Source of the DNA: Tricholoma matsutake
Taxonomy: Eukaryota > Basidiomycota > Agaricomycetes > Agaricales > Tricholomataceae
Reading direction: 5' to 3'
Assembly (NCBI GenBank): GCA_026075535.2
Contig: AP026539.1
Location: 11,780,001-11,844,000 of the forward strand
Length of the DNA: 64,000 bases
Part shown: positions 45,801-56,235 of the stretch, in pieces
How the letters are laid out: every line of letters starts with the position of its first letter
Position numbering within the stretch: position 1 is the stretch's first letter
Notes under the pieces: model-generated
Told to the model about the DNA's origin: nothing
The model's database searches: none
The model's input: only the letters and a program-made list of their open reading frames with translations
Translations under genes and position numbers: made by a program

Positions 45801-47227
45801 TCAGTTGCATTCTCACCTGATGGCAACCAAATTGTCTCTGGTTCTTATGACCACTTGGTGTGGTTGTGGGATGCAAAGACAGGTGAGCAGCTGAGGGGGC
45901 TGCAAGGTCACACTGGTTGGGTCAACTCAGTTGCATTCTCACCTGATGGCAACCAAATCATCTCTGCTTCTCGTGACCACTCAGTGCGGGTGTGGGATGT
46001 AAAGACAGGTGAGCAGCTAAGGGAGCTGCAAGGTCACACTAGTTGGGTCAACTCAGTTGCATTCTCACCTGATGGCAACCAAATTGTCTCTGGTTCTTAT
46101 GACCAGTCAGTGCGGGTGTGGGATGTAAAGACAGGTGAGCAGCTGAGGGAGCTGCAAGGTCACACCAGCGTGGTCAACTCAATTATGTTCTCACCTGATG
46201 GCAACCAAATCGTCTCTGGTTCTGATGACCAGTCAGTGCGGGTGTGGGATGTGAGGACAGGTAAGCAGCTGAGGGAGCTGCAAGGTCACACCAATGCAGT
46301 CAACTCAGTTATGGTCTCACCTGATGGCAACCAAATCATCTCTAGTTCTGATGAGTCAGTGCTGGTGTGGGATGTGAAGATGGGTGAGCAACTGAGGGAG
46401 CTGCAAGGTCACATCAGTGGGGTCAACTCAATTGCATTCTCACCTGATGGCAACCAAATTGTCTCTAGTTCTTATGAGTCAGTGCGGGTGTGGGATGTAA
46501 AGACAGGTGAGCAGCTGAGGGAGCTGCAAGGTCACACTAGTTGGGTCAACTCAGTTGCATTCTCACCTGATGGCAACCAAATTGTCTCTGGTTCTTATGA
46601 CTACTCAGTGCGGGTGTGGGATGTAAAGACAGGTGAGCAGCTGAGTGAGCTGCAAGGTCACACTGGTGGGGTCACCTCAGTTGTGTTTTTGCCTGATGGC
46701 AACCAAATTCTAATGACCAGTCAGTGCGGGTATGGGATGTAAAGACAGGTGAGCAGCTGAGGGAGCTGCAAGGTCACACCGGTTGGGTCACCTCAGTTGC
46801 ATCCTCACCTGATGGTAACCAAATTGTCTCTGGCTCTTATGACCAGTCAGTGCGGGTGTGGAATGCGAAGATGGGTGAGCAGCTGAAGGAACTGCAAGAT
46901 CACACCAGAAACACCAACTCAATTGTGTTCACACCTGACAGCTCCAAACTTGTCTCTGATTCAGGAGACCAGTTGGCACATGGGTGGACTAATTTAGGCC
47001 TTGATGCTTCATGGATGATGGATGGAGATGGCTGGATCCTCTCTGCTGCCAAACGGCTGATTTGGGTTCCACCAACTATTCGCAATGTCCTGTATAACCC
47101 ATACACCATACTCATTATATCTCGTCATGGCTCTGCAAGAATCTCATTTGGTAATAGCAAATTAGGACCCTTGTGGCGTCAGTGTTATACTCAGGTACCC
47201 ACAACTTGTAGTGTTTCTGAGCATTGA
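42873..47227 (+). pseudogene. NACHT-WD40 STAND protein gene, disabled
   Basis: The exons are 42873-43002, 43055-43173, 43226-43359 (its donor reads GCACGC), 43417-43555, 43605-43652 and 43701 onward. They encode a helical N-terminal domain (TTLMGAYELLQVLNE..., MQKRGFVVRLAHNKADAGEL). The NACHT NTPase follows: Walker A NGLAGLGKTT at about 43880, Walker B-like IVVVDALDES at 44184, FLVTSRPDP at 44283. The linker helices and twelve WD40 repeats come next, then a conserved tail (GDGWILSAAKRLIWVPP). All the large pieces lie in one frame, but a TGA at 44871-44873 and another at 45093-45095 interrupt it. A 10-bp deletion at about 46709, inside WD repeat 10, shifts the rest. In fungi this architecture is used for allorecognition and self/non-self sensing (HET-E/HET-D type). 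The lesions mean no full-length protein unless other copies exist. Confidence 0.88.
45535..46955 (+). repeat. Twelve near-identical WD40 repeat units
   Basis: The units are 120-126 bp long and share ASTTCTCACCTGATGGCAACC-like and GATGTAAAGACAGGTGAGC-like blocks at the DNA level. The protein core is SPDGNQIVSGSYDQSVRVWD then KTGEQLRELQGHT, with variation concentrated at the two residues after GHT (SS, GM, GW, SW, SV, NA, SG, GG) and around the SYDQ loop. Such high internal identity marks recent repeat amplification. Units 7 and 8 lack one codon; unit 10 carries the 10-bp deletion. Confidence 0.9.
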
Positions 47228-47555
47228 AGGATCAGTTCTTGTACATTGTAGTCTTACCTATCTCCATTGCTCAGTTTACAGACTCTGCACTGGTGCATTT
47301 TTTACTCTTCTGACCCCCCATTTACTATTCGCTCCAAGGTTTCCCTGTTTACAAGTATTCAATATTGGGTACTCAAGCACTCATGAAATCTGACCTTCTT
47401 ACTGTGTTGTAGTTGACTAGAGTATGCACTGCCTCACAGCTTTCAAACCCCAGTCCCTTGGTCAACACTGAAGATGAAATTGACCTACTTTTTTGTGTAT
47501 CCTGATAACATTACAAGTTTTCCACCCCTGGACCCTCAACACATGTCTCATGATT
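47228..47555. other. Flank between the STAND gene and the copia element
   Basis: CpG-poor sequence downstream of the WD40 tail. It presumably contains the 3' end of the STAND transcript. No reading frame is supportable. Confidence 0.4.
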
Positions 47556-47818
47556 GTTGGAGCAGACTATATATGCTGCACAGGAAAAGAGACAACACAT
47601 TCCTTACAACCTACCTGTGGTTTAGTTAGACTTATAGCTAGGGTTAGCACACTGTATTCCTACTACAGTACAGGTTCTCCTTATATACATAATAATAAGG
47701 ATGTCACATGACTCAGGAATGTGTTTACCACATGTATGCACAGTAAGTGCAGTAACATGTGCATGCTGCATGTATTGCCTCATGTATGCAGCATGTATCT
47801 CAGGGTTTAATTTCAACA
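47556..47818 (-). repeat. Ty1/copia 3' LTR
   Basis: 263 bp with TGTTGG..CAACA ends (as read on the plus strand). It is about 90 percent alike by eye to the 274-bp LTR at 52913-53186; the longer copy has an extra GAGGTAAGAA-like stretch. The flanking 5-mers ATGAT (47551-47555) and GTGAT (53187-53191) would be a target duplication with one mismatch. A purine tract on the minus strand, GAGGGGGGG (47828-47819), adjoins the LTR as the polypurine tract. Confidence 0.92.
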
Positions 47819-47852
47819 CCCCCCCTCAAACTGTATACAGTGCTCTAAGCAG

Positions 47853-49199
47853 CTAAGTTTGAATCTCAAAAGTAATTCTGAGAGAGTCTCTAAATTTCCT
47901 GAATAGGATGGCACCAAGGTTCTTTGTGAACATGTCAGCCAGATTATCACTTCCAGGAATGAAAATGACTGTGACTTTGTCATTTTCTATGCATTCGTGG
48001 GTATAGTGGTACCAAATGTCTATATGTTTGGTCCTTCTTTCCTGAACTGGATTTGATCCAATAAAGATGGATCCCTGATTATCAGTGCAGATTGGTATGC
48101 ACTTCAGTATATATCCAAGTTCCTGGAATAAGGACTCTATCCACACTATCTGTTGACAAGTGTCGGAGAGAGCCATATATTTGGCTTCTGTGGATGACAG
48201 TGCTGCAGTTTTTTGTAAACGGGACTGCCAGCACACAATGCCACTCACTAGAGTAGCAAAATAACCCATTGTAGATTGGCATTTGACAGTGTCAGCTGCC
48301 CAATCAGAATCTGTGAAGGCCTGTAGCCCTTTGGATTTCTCTCCATCATATACTATGTTATATTTCTGGGTTCCCACCAGATAGTGCATGATGTACATCA
48401 CTTTGTCTAGATGTTCTTGGCTAGGATTAGCCAAGAATTGCGACATCCTGATTACCATGTAAGCAATATCAGGTCGTGTTCCAAGCATCAGATACAATAA
48501 AAATCTGATCACAGACTGATATTTTGATCTAAGCACTGCATTTGGCATCGCCATGTTTTCCAATGGTTTGTAACCAGTTGGGAGCGGAGTGGGGGCAGCT
48601 TTGGCATTTGTCATCTTGAACCTCTCGAGCACTTTGGCGAGATATTCAGTTTGATCAAGTTTGATTTTGCTTGCAGTCTGGGTGATGCGCATGCCTAAGA
48701 ATTCCATGACTTTTTCAGTACTATGGCACTCCCAATGCTTCAGACAAGCATTCTTCTTTTCATCCACAAGTTTCTTGTTCTTCCCCATGAACAAGCCATC
48801 ATCAACATAGACCAGTGCAATAACAATGCTGCCTGTCTTAGGATCTTTGTGTATGAAAATGCTGGCATCGGAGCTGGCACGCACAAACCCAATGGTGCAC
48901 ATAAATGCCTCTAGCTCTTTCCACCATGCTAGTGAGGCCTGTTTAAGGCCATACAATGCTCGGCATAAGCGCATTACTTTGCACTCTTTTCCCTCGAGTC
49001 TGAAACCCTTGGGTTGATCCATATAGATCTCCTCTTCTAGTTTGCCATATAAAAATGCAGTTTTTACATCTAGACTGGTCATATACATGCCTTCTAGAGA
49101 TGCAAGTGCAAACATGAGGCGTATGGTCTCATAGTGGACTACTGGTGAGAAAATCTCATCAAAGTCAACACCTTCAACTTGTGAAAAGCCTTTCGCCAC
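47853..49199 (-). CDS. Ty1/copia reverse transcriptase and RNase H
   Basis: An uninterrupted 448-codon frame at the end of the copia polyprotein. It starts in the conserved AKGFSQVEGVDFDEIFSPVV block and includes TSLDVKTAFLYGKLEEEIYM, LYGLKQASLAWW, and the catalytic ALVYVDDGLFMG. Further on come the connection GTRPDIAYMVIRMSQFLANP, and RNase H with FTDSDWA, LSSTEAKYMAL and CTDNQGSIFIG; it ends shortly before the polypurine tract. These residues are all present, so this part of the enzyme looks intact. It is not a complete gene: upstream, the polyprotein is broken by stops and shifts (49200-50137). The enzyme would copy element RNA into cDNA inside Gag particles. Confidence 0.9.
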   Translation of the reverse strand: MAKGFSQVEGVDFDEIFSPVVHYETIRLMFALASLEGMYMTSLDVKTAFLYGKLEEEIYMDQPKGFRLEGKECKVMRLCRALYGLKQASLAWWKELEAFMCTIGFVRASSDASIFIHKDPKTGSIVIALVYVDDGLFMGKNKKLVDEKKNACLKHWECHSTEKVMEFLGMRITQTASKIKLDQTEYLAKVLERFKMTNAKAAPTPLPTGYKPLENMAMPNAVLRSKYQSVIRFLLYLMLGTRPDIAYMVIRMSQFLANPSQEHLDKVMYIMHYLVGTQKYNIVYDGEKSKGLQAFTDSDWAADTVKCQSTMGYFATLVSGIVCWQSRLQKTAALSSTEAKYMALSDTCQQIVWIESLFQELGYILKCIPICTDNQGSIFIGSNPVQERRTKHIDIWYHYTHECIENDKVTVIFIPGSDNLADMFTKNLGAILFRKFRDSLRITFEIQT

Positions 49200-50137
49200 A
49201 AGTCTGGCTCATTTTCTTCTGTCCAATTTCACAGAGAAAACCCATCTATATTTGATTGTTTTTTGATCATGTGGAAGATCGACGATGTCATAGACTTGTC
49301 GCTTGCGAAGAGCTTCTAATTCTTCATGACAAGCCTGTTTCCACTCAAGTTGCTGCTGCCATGGTAGGCATGCAATATTGTGAAATTGGTCTGGAACTTC
49401 TTATTTCACATGATGGTGTGACTGCTTGACAACAGCCAGCAAATAAGCTTATCTTCACCTTCCTTGGTTATCTTTTGAATATAACCTGCTTTGTCCAGTT
49501 TCCCCATGTTCTTGATTATTGGAATCGGGCACACTCTCGTGGGGTGCTAAACTCAGTCCAGCAACCAGTTCTTGCTGTTGAGATCGTGGTCATGTTTGGT
49601 TATGATCCAAATCTTGACCCACAGATCTCTTCCAATATTGATCACATGCAATGCCTCTCTCTATGTCAGAGGGGAGTCACTTCTCTCCATAGGTATTGCT
49701 GGGACAGTTTGGGATGTTCCTCTGCCTGCCTGATCAACAGGGCAATTGCTGCCATTCCTGTTGATCTTCACATCTTGGACAAAAGTCCTCAGTGGTTACT
49801 GGAGGTGGCAGAGGAGGAGCATCAGTTGCATCATCATGGGCTTTTGCTCGCTTGGTACATCATCATCATCATCATCATTTTCTGATGGAGGAAGGGGCAG
49901 ATTTTGTGGCGGTATAGAATCATCTCCATCCATTCCAGATGAGTGGTCATCATCTTCTGGTTCTGGAGGTGGAAAATCACCAAGGTCTGTCATGGCAGGA
50001 GTTTTAGCTCTGGGACAGCATGGGAACAATGTTTCATCAAATAGTGCCATAGCACCAATGAATATTGTGCCACTAAGTTGCATGAAACAGTATGCTTTAA
50101 TGCCATCTTCTAATCCAAGATATGTCATTAACTCCAA
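49200..50137 (-). pseudogene. Copia integrase C-terminal / RT N-terminal region, broken
   Basis: Minus-strand pieces match the segment between integrase and reverse transcriptase: LEDGIKAYCFMQLSGTIFIG (50110-50050), an acidic PPPEPEDDD linker with DDDDDD encoded by an ATC/ATG repeat on the plus strand (49858-49880), and HDHDLNSKNWLLD. The pre-RT part (WKQACHEE-like, IKKQSNIDGFSL, 49390-49200) then follows. At least seven stops and several frame changes lie in it, many at positions where Arg or Trp is expected. Confidence 0.7.
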
Positions 50138-51604
50138 TCAAGGAGCTAATGTGGTTGGACATTTCTCCTTGGGTAGATAGATGTAAGCACCGCAACCGAA
50201 GACCTTCAGATTGTTTAGATCTGGGTGGACCTTCGTTAGGTCCTCAAAAGGTGTCAGCCATTTCAGGTGCCTTATTGGGGTTTGGTTGTATAGGTGTGTT
50301 GCATGTTCAATGCAAAATTCCCACCATGATTGTGGTAGACAAGCGGTAAATTGCAGGGTTTGCGACTTTTCCATTATTGTCCTTATGGCGTGCTCTGTGC
50401 GCCCATTCTGTTGGTGAATGTGGGGTGCAGACATCTCTATTTTGATGCCAAAATCCTTGAGCGTATTTTGTAGCTCACAATCTTTGAACTCCCCCCCTGG
50501 ATCAACACACCAGTGCTTAATTGTAGTGCCATACTGGGTCAAAGCCATTGCCTGAAATTCTCTAATTGCTGCAGCAGCATCAGACTTCTTTCTAAGGCAC
50601 TGTACCCAGATATGTGACATCTTGTCATCCAGAAATACAATAAAGTATTTATGTTTGTGGTACAATAGTACTGAGAGTTCCTTTAGATCAGAATGTATTA
50701 ATTCAAAGGATTTCTCTGCACGTGAATTTGATTCAGGAAAAGATTTTGATGTCATTTTCCCTTCAGAGCACCCTGGACATATAATTTTGTCTGTAGGAAT
50801 AATTAAATTCCTTGGGAATTTTATGGTGCTATTAGGCATTTTCCCTAGCGCCTCTTTGGATGGGTGTCCAAGTCGCCTATGCCAAGTCAAGTAGTCAGCA
50901 ATATACATGGTTGTGACATTGACCCTCTTGGTGCTCAATATATGAGTCTGAGCCCAATAAATTGTGTCACATCTCCTAAGAGGGATACAATCCATAATTG
51001 GGTTTCCTTTCTCAAAAAATGAAATGTGTGTGGAGGAACCATGCACATCACTTCTGTCTTGCAAGAAGATGCCCATTGACAGTAATTGAGTATTACAGTC
51101 GGGTATGTAGTAGACGGGGTATAATCGTGTTTCATGCATCTCTGACTTTCCGTGATATACTACCTGGTGTCTAATGAAGACTGCTCCTTTTCCTACTATA
51201 TGAATAGTACCTGTGGCTGGTTGAACCAAGGTAGAGTCCTTTCTCAGTAAAGGCTCGTAAGAAGCAAAATCTTTCATTTCACCAGTGAAGTGTTTTGATG
51301 CACCTGAATCCATGATCCAGTCAGCACCTTTCTTACAATTTCCATTTGCACACATAACACATATATTAAGATCTAAATAGTTCCATGATACATTTAATAG
51401 TGGTAAAATTTCACATGAAAAGTTTGCTGTAATCATTGGAATTTTAATCTTTGTGCTTGCTGCAGGGAAAAGGACTGACCTGTCATCATATCCTCCTGTT
51501 TCAAGCAGTTCATCAACGAGCATCTCGTCAATGGCTTTCCATACTTCCTCATCAGAAACCGGAGGTTCCGATCTGAGGGAGACGATGTCATCTTCTACCT
51601 CCAT
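50138..51604 (-). pseudogene. Ty1/copia protease and integrase core
   Basis: A 488-codon open frame on the minus strand. The protease has WIMDSGASKHFTG, with the active-site Asp-Ser-Gly. The pre-integrase zinc module reads YLTWHRRLGHPS ... IICPGCSEGKM (H-x-H and C-x2-C). In the integrase core the first Asp is in LIHSDLKEL, the second in CVDPGGEF and the Glu in HIHQQNGRTEHAIRTIMEK. Small departures from the usual SDNGGEF and NGRAER motifs suggest some decay. The frame ends in a stop at 50138, beyond GCGAYIYLPKEK, before the RT. The integrase would insert cDNA; separated from the RT by stops, the element is not autonomous. Confidence 0.82.
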
Positions 51605-52663
51605 GATCCTCGATCCTCCTCCTCTTACCTTCTTGCACTGTTAGGTGCTCTTCCAGCAGTTGCAGATTTTTTGCGCTGCATGGAAGATGCATTTGCTCGA
51701 GGGTGTCTTGAGCTTGCTGATATTCGGCATAAACTGAATGAGAGGTAGAGGCCACGGCCATATATGCCTGTGCAGCAAGGATCCCTTGTGGGAGTGTGGT
51801 CACGCTTTTCGATGTGCTGAATGAATGGCATCGGCAGTATGATGGTGCCATTACCATTTATGGTGGTAAAGGCACTGGAGGCAAGGTGGGTATGTTTCTC
51901 TTTAGGCTTTTCCTCCTTAGTCTTTTTGTCCCTGCGTCATCCACGTTTTCAGGACGAATCTCCATTGTTGTTTTGCCCTTCTTTGGGCTGTCATTTGGGG
52001 TTTCCCCCTTTGCATTTGACAGTGGAAAGCTTGGTGGCCTGAGGCAGGCCGGTAGGCTTCCCAACTGCCATGCGCCTTGAGGCTTCAGTGACAATGGAGT
52101 CCTTGACATGTTTAAATGTCAAGGCACTAGTAGCGGTCATGTTAAGGACCGTGGTGGACAAAGAATTGTACTCAAGTGGCATCGCAGGAAGTAGGATCAT
52201 TGCCTGAACTACTTTGGGGATGGCAATGTTGGCAGCTGTGAGGTGCTCCAACTTGTCAGCCATCTTAGCAATCTCTGGCACAGGATTTTGCAGCTGGAAT
52301 TTTGATTGCTATTGCAGACCTAAAGTCTGCAAAGACTTGGGAGGGGCCATCGACACCATAATTGGTGTGAATGAGGTCCCACACCTCCTCAGCAGTGTCC
52401 TTGGTGTTGGCACACTGCTGAATGGAGGGGGCCAGGTGGGTCAATAGGCTACCAATAGCCTGGTCATTTTTGTTGCTCCAGGTCTGGAGCTTGGCAGTAG
52501 TGTTTGTCGCTGTCAAAGGAGGTGCCAGAGGTGGTTTGATTTCCGCCCTGCTAGTTATCTGCCAGAGGCCCTGAGACCTGAGCCACGCCTTCATGGAGTT
52601 GGCCCATTGAATGTAATTTGAGCCATCAAAAGTTTGTACGAGTTTTTCAAGGGTTGAAGACAT
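51605..52663 (-). pseudogene. Ty1/copia Gag
   Basis: The minus-strand ATG at 52663 opens SSTLEKLVQTFDGSNYIQWA with NSMKAWLRSQGLW, the typical copia Gag start (DUF4219/UBN2-like). The frame runs to QVFADFRSAIAIKIPAAK near 52280 and then shifts by one base into PEIAKMADKLEHLTAANI...LTFKHVKDSIV. A Lys-rich, frame-shifted stretch at 52020-51880 should hold the zinc knuckle, but no clean CCHC is left. A Gln-rich piece (EYQQAQDTLEQMHL, 51740-51680) joins to the protease frame. Gag would form the particle. Confidence 0.78.
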
Positions 52664-52900
52664 GATTTTTGTGGTGGCAGCTGTTATAAGTGCTCAATCA
52701 GTCTTTTATCCAAGAGAACATGTTTCACAATCTCAGGAAAAAACACTCCTTCAGAGTGGTTAACCCTAGTCAACCTAGGTTTTAAGTGCAGCTCGCAGGG
52801 AGCGCGATGCAGCTCATGAAGAGCGCAAGGTTATAATTTGGAGACAATGAAGTCAATGTCATTCGCAGCCAATTAAGGTGCATTCACGACATGCCCAGAA

Positions 52901-52912
52901 GGGCCCATAACC
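52901..52912 (-). other. Primer binding site, half-tRNA initiator Met
   Basis: Directly next to the 5' LTR end, the minus strand reads GGTTATGGGCCC. This is the exact complement of GGGCCCATAACC in the anticodon stem-loop of eukaryotic initiator tRNA-Met (CAT anticodon). Priming by a half-tRNA is known for Drosophila copia and yeast Ty5. Confidence 0.8.
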
Positions 52913-53186
52913 TGTTGGAGCAGACTATATACACTGCACAGGGGAAGAGACAACACGTTCCTTACAACCTACCTGTGGTTTAGTTAGACTTATAGTTAGG
53001 GTTAGCAGAGGTAAGAACACTGTATTCCTACTATGGTACAGGTTCTCCTTATATACATAATAATAAGGATGTCACATGACTTGGGAATGTGTTTACCACA
53101 TGTATGTGCAGTAAGCGCAGTAACATGTGTATGCTGCATGTATTGCCTCATGTATGCAGCATATATCTCAGGGTTTAATTTCAACA
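52913..53186 (-). repeat. Ty1/copia 5' LTR
   Basis: 274 bp, ends TGTTGG..CAACA on the plus strand, paired with the LTR at 47556-47818. It would contain the promoter for the minus-strand element. It ends immediately next to the half-tRNA primer site. Confidence 0.92.
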
Positions 53187-53551
53187 GTGATCAGGCATTC
53201 CACATGCTCAATGTCATCAATGAGGCCCAAGGAAACAATGAATATCCTCCTGTCAAATCTTTGGTCAATGCTAAGACACTTAATAAGCTGGATGATGAAG
53301 GTGAAATTGAGGAAACTCCCAACCCCGCAACCTCTACCTCTCCAAAATGGAAAGCACCCTGCAGGAAGACAAATGCAAAGGTTGCTGCAACCCCTCCTCC
53401 TATCCTCGACTTTGGGCCCATGTTCATCAATGCTGGCACAACTGAAGGTCCTAATGCCAACATGGACACTGACACAGGGAACAAGATTTCTGCACAGCCT
53501 GAGGCTCTTACCATGCATGACACTGCTTCAGCCAAATGCATGATGATGTAG
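53187..53551 (+). CDS. Unrecognised coding fragment beside the copia element
   Basis: The plus strand from 53187 is open for about 120 codons: DQAFHMLNVINEAQGNNEYP..., an acidic DDEGEIEETPNPATS, Lys/Ala/Pro-rich linkers, and the end HDTASAKCMMM followed by TAG. Composition suggests a disordered, Asp/Thr/Pro-rich segment. The copia element inserted at its left side, so its original start is cut off. The TAG that ends it is formed at the border of the next LTR (53547), so the true end may also be missing. I do not recognise the family. Confidence 0.35.
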
Positions 53552-53898
53552 AAAATCAATCCTAGAGTGTACAAAGTAAACTCAGTCTCTGTATAAGTGA
53601 CTATATTGTGCTAACTGTACCTAGAGTGTACAAAGTAGACTACAGGTACAGTGAGCTCACAGATAAGCAATAACTGTAAAGAAAATACTCACCTCAGTCT
53701 CTGTATAAGTGACTGAGGTGTCTAAACTACTGAGCATGGTATATATATCTGTCTAATGAGACAAAGAGACCATTTACAAAGGTATCTATTGGGCACATGC
53801 ATCAAATGATGTGCTAAATATAGTACTCACATCATACATGCTGGAACAGCCACATCAAATGATGTAGCGGTGCTTTACTCACAGTGTGATTCTCAACA
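53547..53898 (-). repeat. LTR of a second, truncated copia element
   Basis: About 352 bp ending TCTCAACA at 53898, preceded on the minus strand by the purine tract GGTGAGGAGGAG (53910-53899), so it is the 3' LTR of the minus-strand element that follows. On the minus strand the ends are TGTTGA..CTACA. Internal direct repeats: CTAGAGTGTACAAAGTARACT and CTCAGTCTCTGTATAAGTGACT each occur twice, CATCAAATGATGT twice. No partner LTR is found at the other end. Confidence 0.7.
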
Positions 53899-56235
53899 CT
53901 CCTCCTCACCATGAGTACTCCTCCTTGCATGAAATATAGTGGAGGCCTATGGAGTTCTGAAGGTATGTGGATTGTTTAATCTCTAAGGCCTTTATGAACA
54001 TGTCAGCAACATTTTTGTGAGTGTTGATGTAGGTCAGATGTAGTTTGCTCAATTGGACATGTTCACAAAGGAAGTGATATTTGATGTTGACATGTGGGTG
54101 CCTTTCTCTTCTGGTTCATTGAAAGGTGTATCAATGTCCAGGATGGAGGGTGTGGGTGGACTATGGCTGTCATGACTTTCAAGGAACTTGATGCAGTAGG
54201 AACTATGCATTTTTCCTGTAGCACAATTGTAACAGTAGTAAGCTTTTGATGCTGACTCATATCCTATTAATACACATTCAATAGATTGTTTGAGGATTTT
54301 TGGATTGTCCTTTTTGGAGATAACAATGAAAGCACAAAACCAATTTTGCGCATGTAGGAATAATTTGGACTGTGGCCATACCACAATTCCCAAGGTGTAC
54401 ATCCCTGTAATGAGTGTGTCATAGTTTTGGCATGTAAGTGAGATACCATTAAATAAAACTCATCCCAGAGGAAAAGTGGTAGACCCAAATAGATCTGCAT
54501 GGTGCAAGCCTCAGCCATAAGCATGTGGTGCATGTGCTCAGCTTGCCCAATATGGGCAGAGGTATATGGAGCAGTGAATCTTTGTTCAGTTCCTCAAGTT
54601 TTAAGCCACATTTCCATCTTGTGCAACCTCAACTCTCCATTATTGGTGATGTAAATCCCCCACTTTGAGTCCTGTCTCATTTTCCCAGGCAAGCTCCCAA
54701 GCTTTCAGTTCTGAGAAAGAATCATGTCTGTTACACAGGGGTATCAACCAAGGGAAAGATGTGTAATCATCAACTATGTCCATAACATACGAATTTCTAT
54801 GGGATTTCACAGTGTGGGGACTGGACAAGTCTACCCTTACTTTCTCTAATTTCCTTGTTGCCTTAGGTCCTATCCCCTCCACATGCTTCTTGGGAGCAGA
54901 TGTTTTCATTTGTTTGCCAAGTACACATGAGTCGCATTTAGGCAGTTTAGAGGTCAGTATGGTGGGTGCACCTGTCAATGTCCCCTTTTTGGCCATGTCC
55001 CAGAGGGATTGGTAATTGGCATAACCAAGATGACAGTGCCAGGTTTCAAGATTGGGAGACTTGTGGACAGTGAGAGCATGGTTGACAGTTGCAGTATAAA
55101 GGTTGAGTGTGTAGAGTTTCTTCAAAAGTTGTGATCCATGCACAATGATTGCCCCAGAGGACTTATGCATGATCCAGCATGCAGAATTATCGAAGTGAGC
55201 TATGGTGTTCAAGTCATCCACCAGCACACCCACTGATATAAGCTGAACTGCTGCATTAGGAATGTAAAGGGCATTGCATAATAGGATTAATGCACCCTGA
55301 GTGATCCTCAGTTTGATGTTACAGCAGTAATGGATGATCCTCCAACACCTTTTATAAGACAAGGTGGCATAGGATGTAATATGATGAAGTCCAATTTTTC
55401 AGGTGAAATGTGAATGCTTGCACCTGTGTTGATGATAAAAGGGTACTCGGCAGTGGAGAGCTGAGAATGACTAACTTGATTGAGAGGTTCAACAGTGAAC
55501 ACATCTTCATGGAGGTAAAGGTGTTGTGTGTCCAGTCTACAGTAGTGGTCATCTCCTCCTCAACAGCAATCCAACCCTCATACTCTATATCCTCAATAGT
55601 GGCAGTGGGGAGTGGGTCACTAGTGATACCAGCAAAGGTGGGTGTATCATTGGAGAGCAACATATCAGCAGAATTAAACATGACTGTGAAGGCCTTTCCA
55701 TTGGCATCCTTCATCATGACAGGGACCCTTGGGTTAGTGGTCAATGTGTTGGGTTTCTTCCTTTTGTCATGTGCTGCCCTCCTGGCAGTTATTGATTCCT
55801 CAATAGATTTTCCAGCCATACCACCCCCAGCCTTGATGCAATATTCAATGGTCCCACTTTCATGCAGGTAGGGTTTGTGCAGGTGGGTGTATTTGGGAAC
55901 CTTGCTGGTTTGACCTGGGCAGAGAGAGCAATAGAGGGTCAGGAGTCATCATAGCAGTTGTTCTCAATAAGGGTCTGTTCATTTTTGAAGAACAAATGAA
56001 TATCCTTTATAGTGTAAGGAGACTTTGTGCTTGAGGTGGCAATATCCCAAGATATGGTAGAACATGCATGGGGAAAACAATTGCCAAGGGAGTTGAGTAC
56101 TACTATGCATTTAAGCAAGTCAGGTTTGATATTGCCCATGGCAAAGGCACAGTCAATAAGAGCACAAATCTGGTCTATGGTCTCAGGAAGGGGGTTTTCA
56201 GTTGTGGATTGGGTCATGAGTGCTTGTTGCAACAA
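53899..56235 (-). pseudogene. Second Ty1/copia element, truncated, without RT
   Basis: Minus-strand pieces from the 5' side: Gag core (PLPETIDQICALIDCAFAMG, 56200-56130, SPYTIKDIHLFFKNEQTLIE), a Lys/Arg-rich spacer starting AGKSIEESITARRAAHDKRK (55819), a protease region YPFIINTGASIHISPEKLDF (about 55430) and pre-integrase/integrase (ISVGVLVDDLNTIAHFDNSA, TWHCHLGYANYQS, CDSCVLGKQMK, VDLSSPHTVKSH; 55260-54640). The post-integrase part CVLIGYESASKAYYCYN lies at 54285-54235. The protease active site reads Asn-Thr-Gly instead of Asp-Thr-Gly. Reverse transcriptase and RNase H are absent: the sequence goes from the post-integrase region to the LTR within about 150 bp. Frames shift several times. 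Confidence 0.78.

Noticed and set aside
53033..53186. Protein start within the copia LTR
   Set aside because: The frame 53033-53551 begins inside the LTR, so only its part after 53187 can belong to flanking coding sequence.
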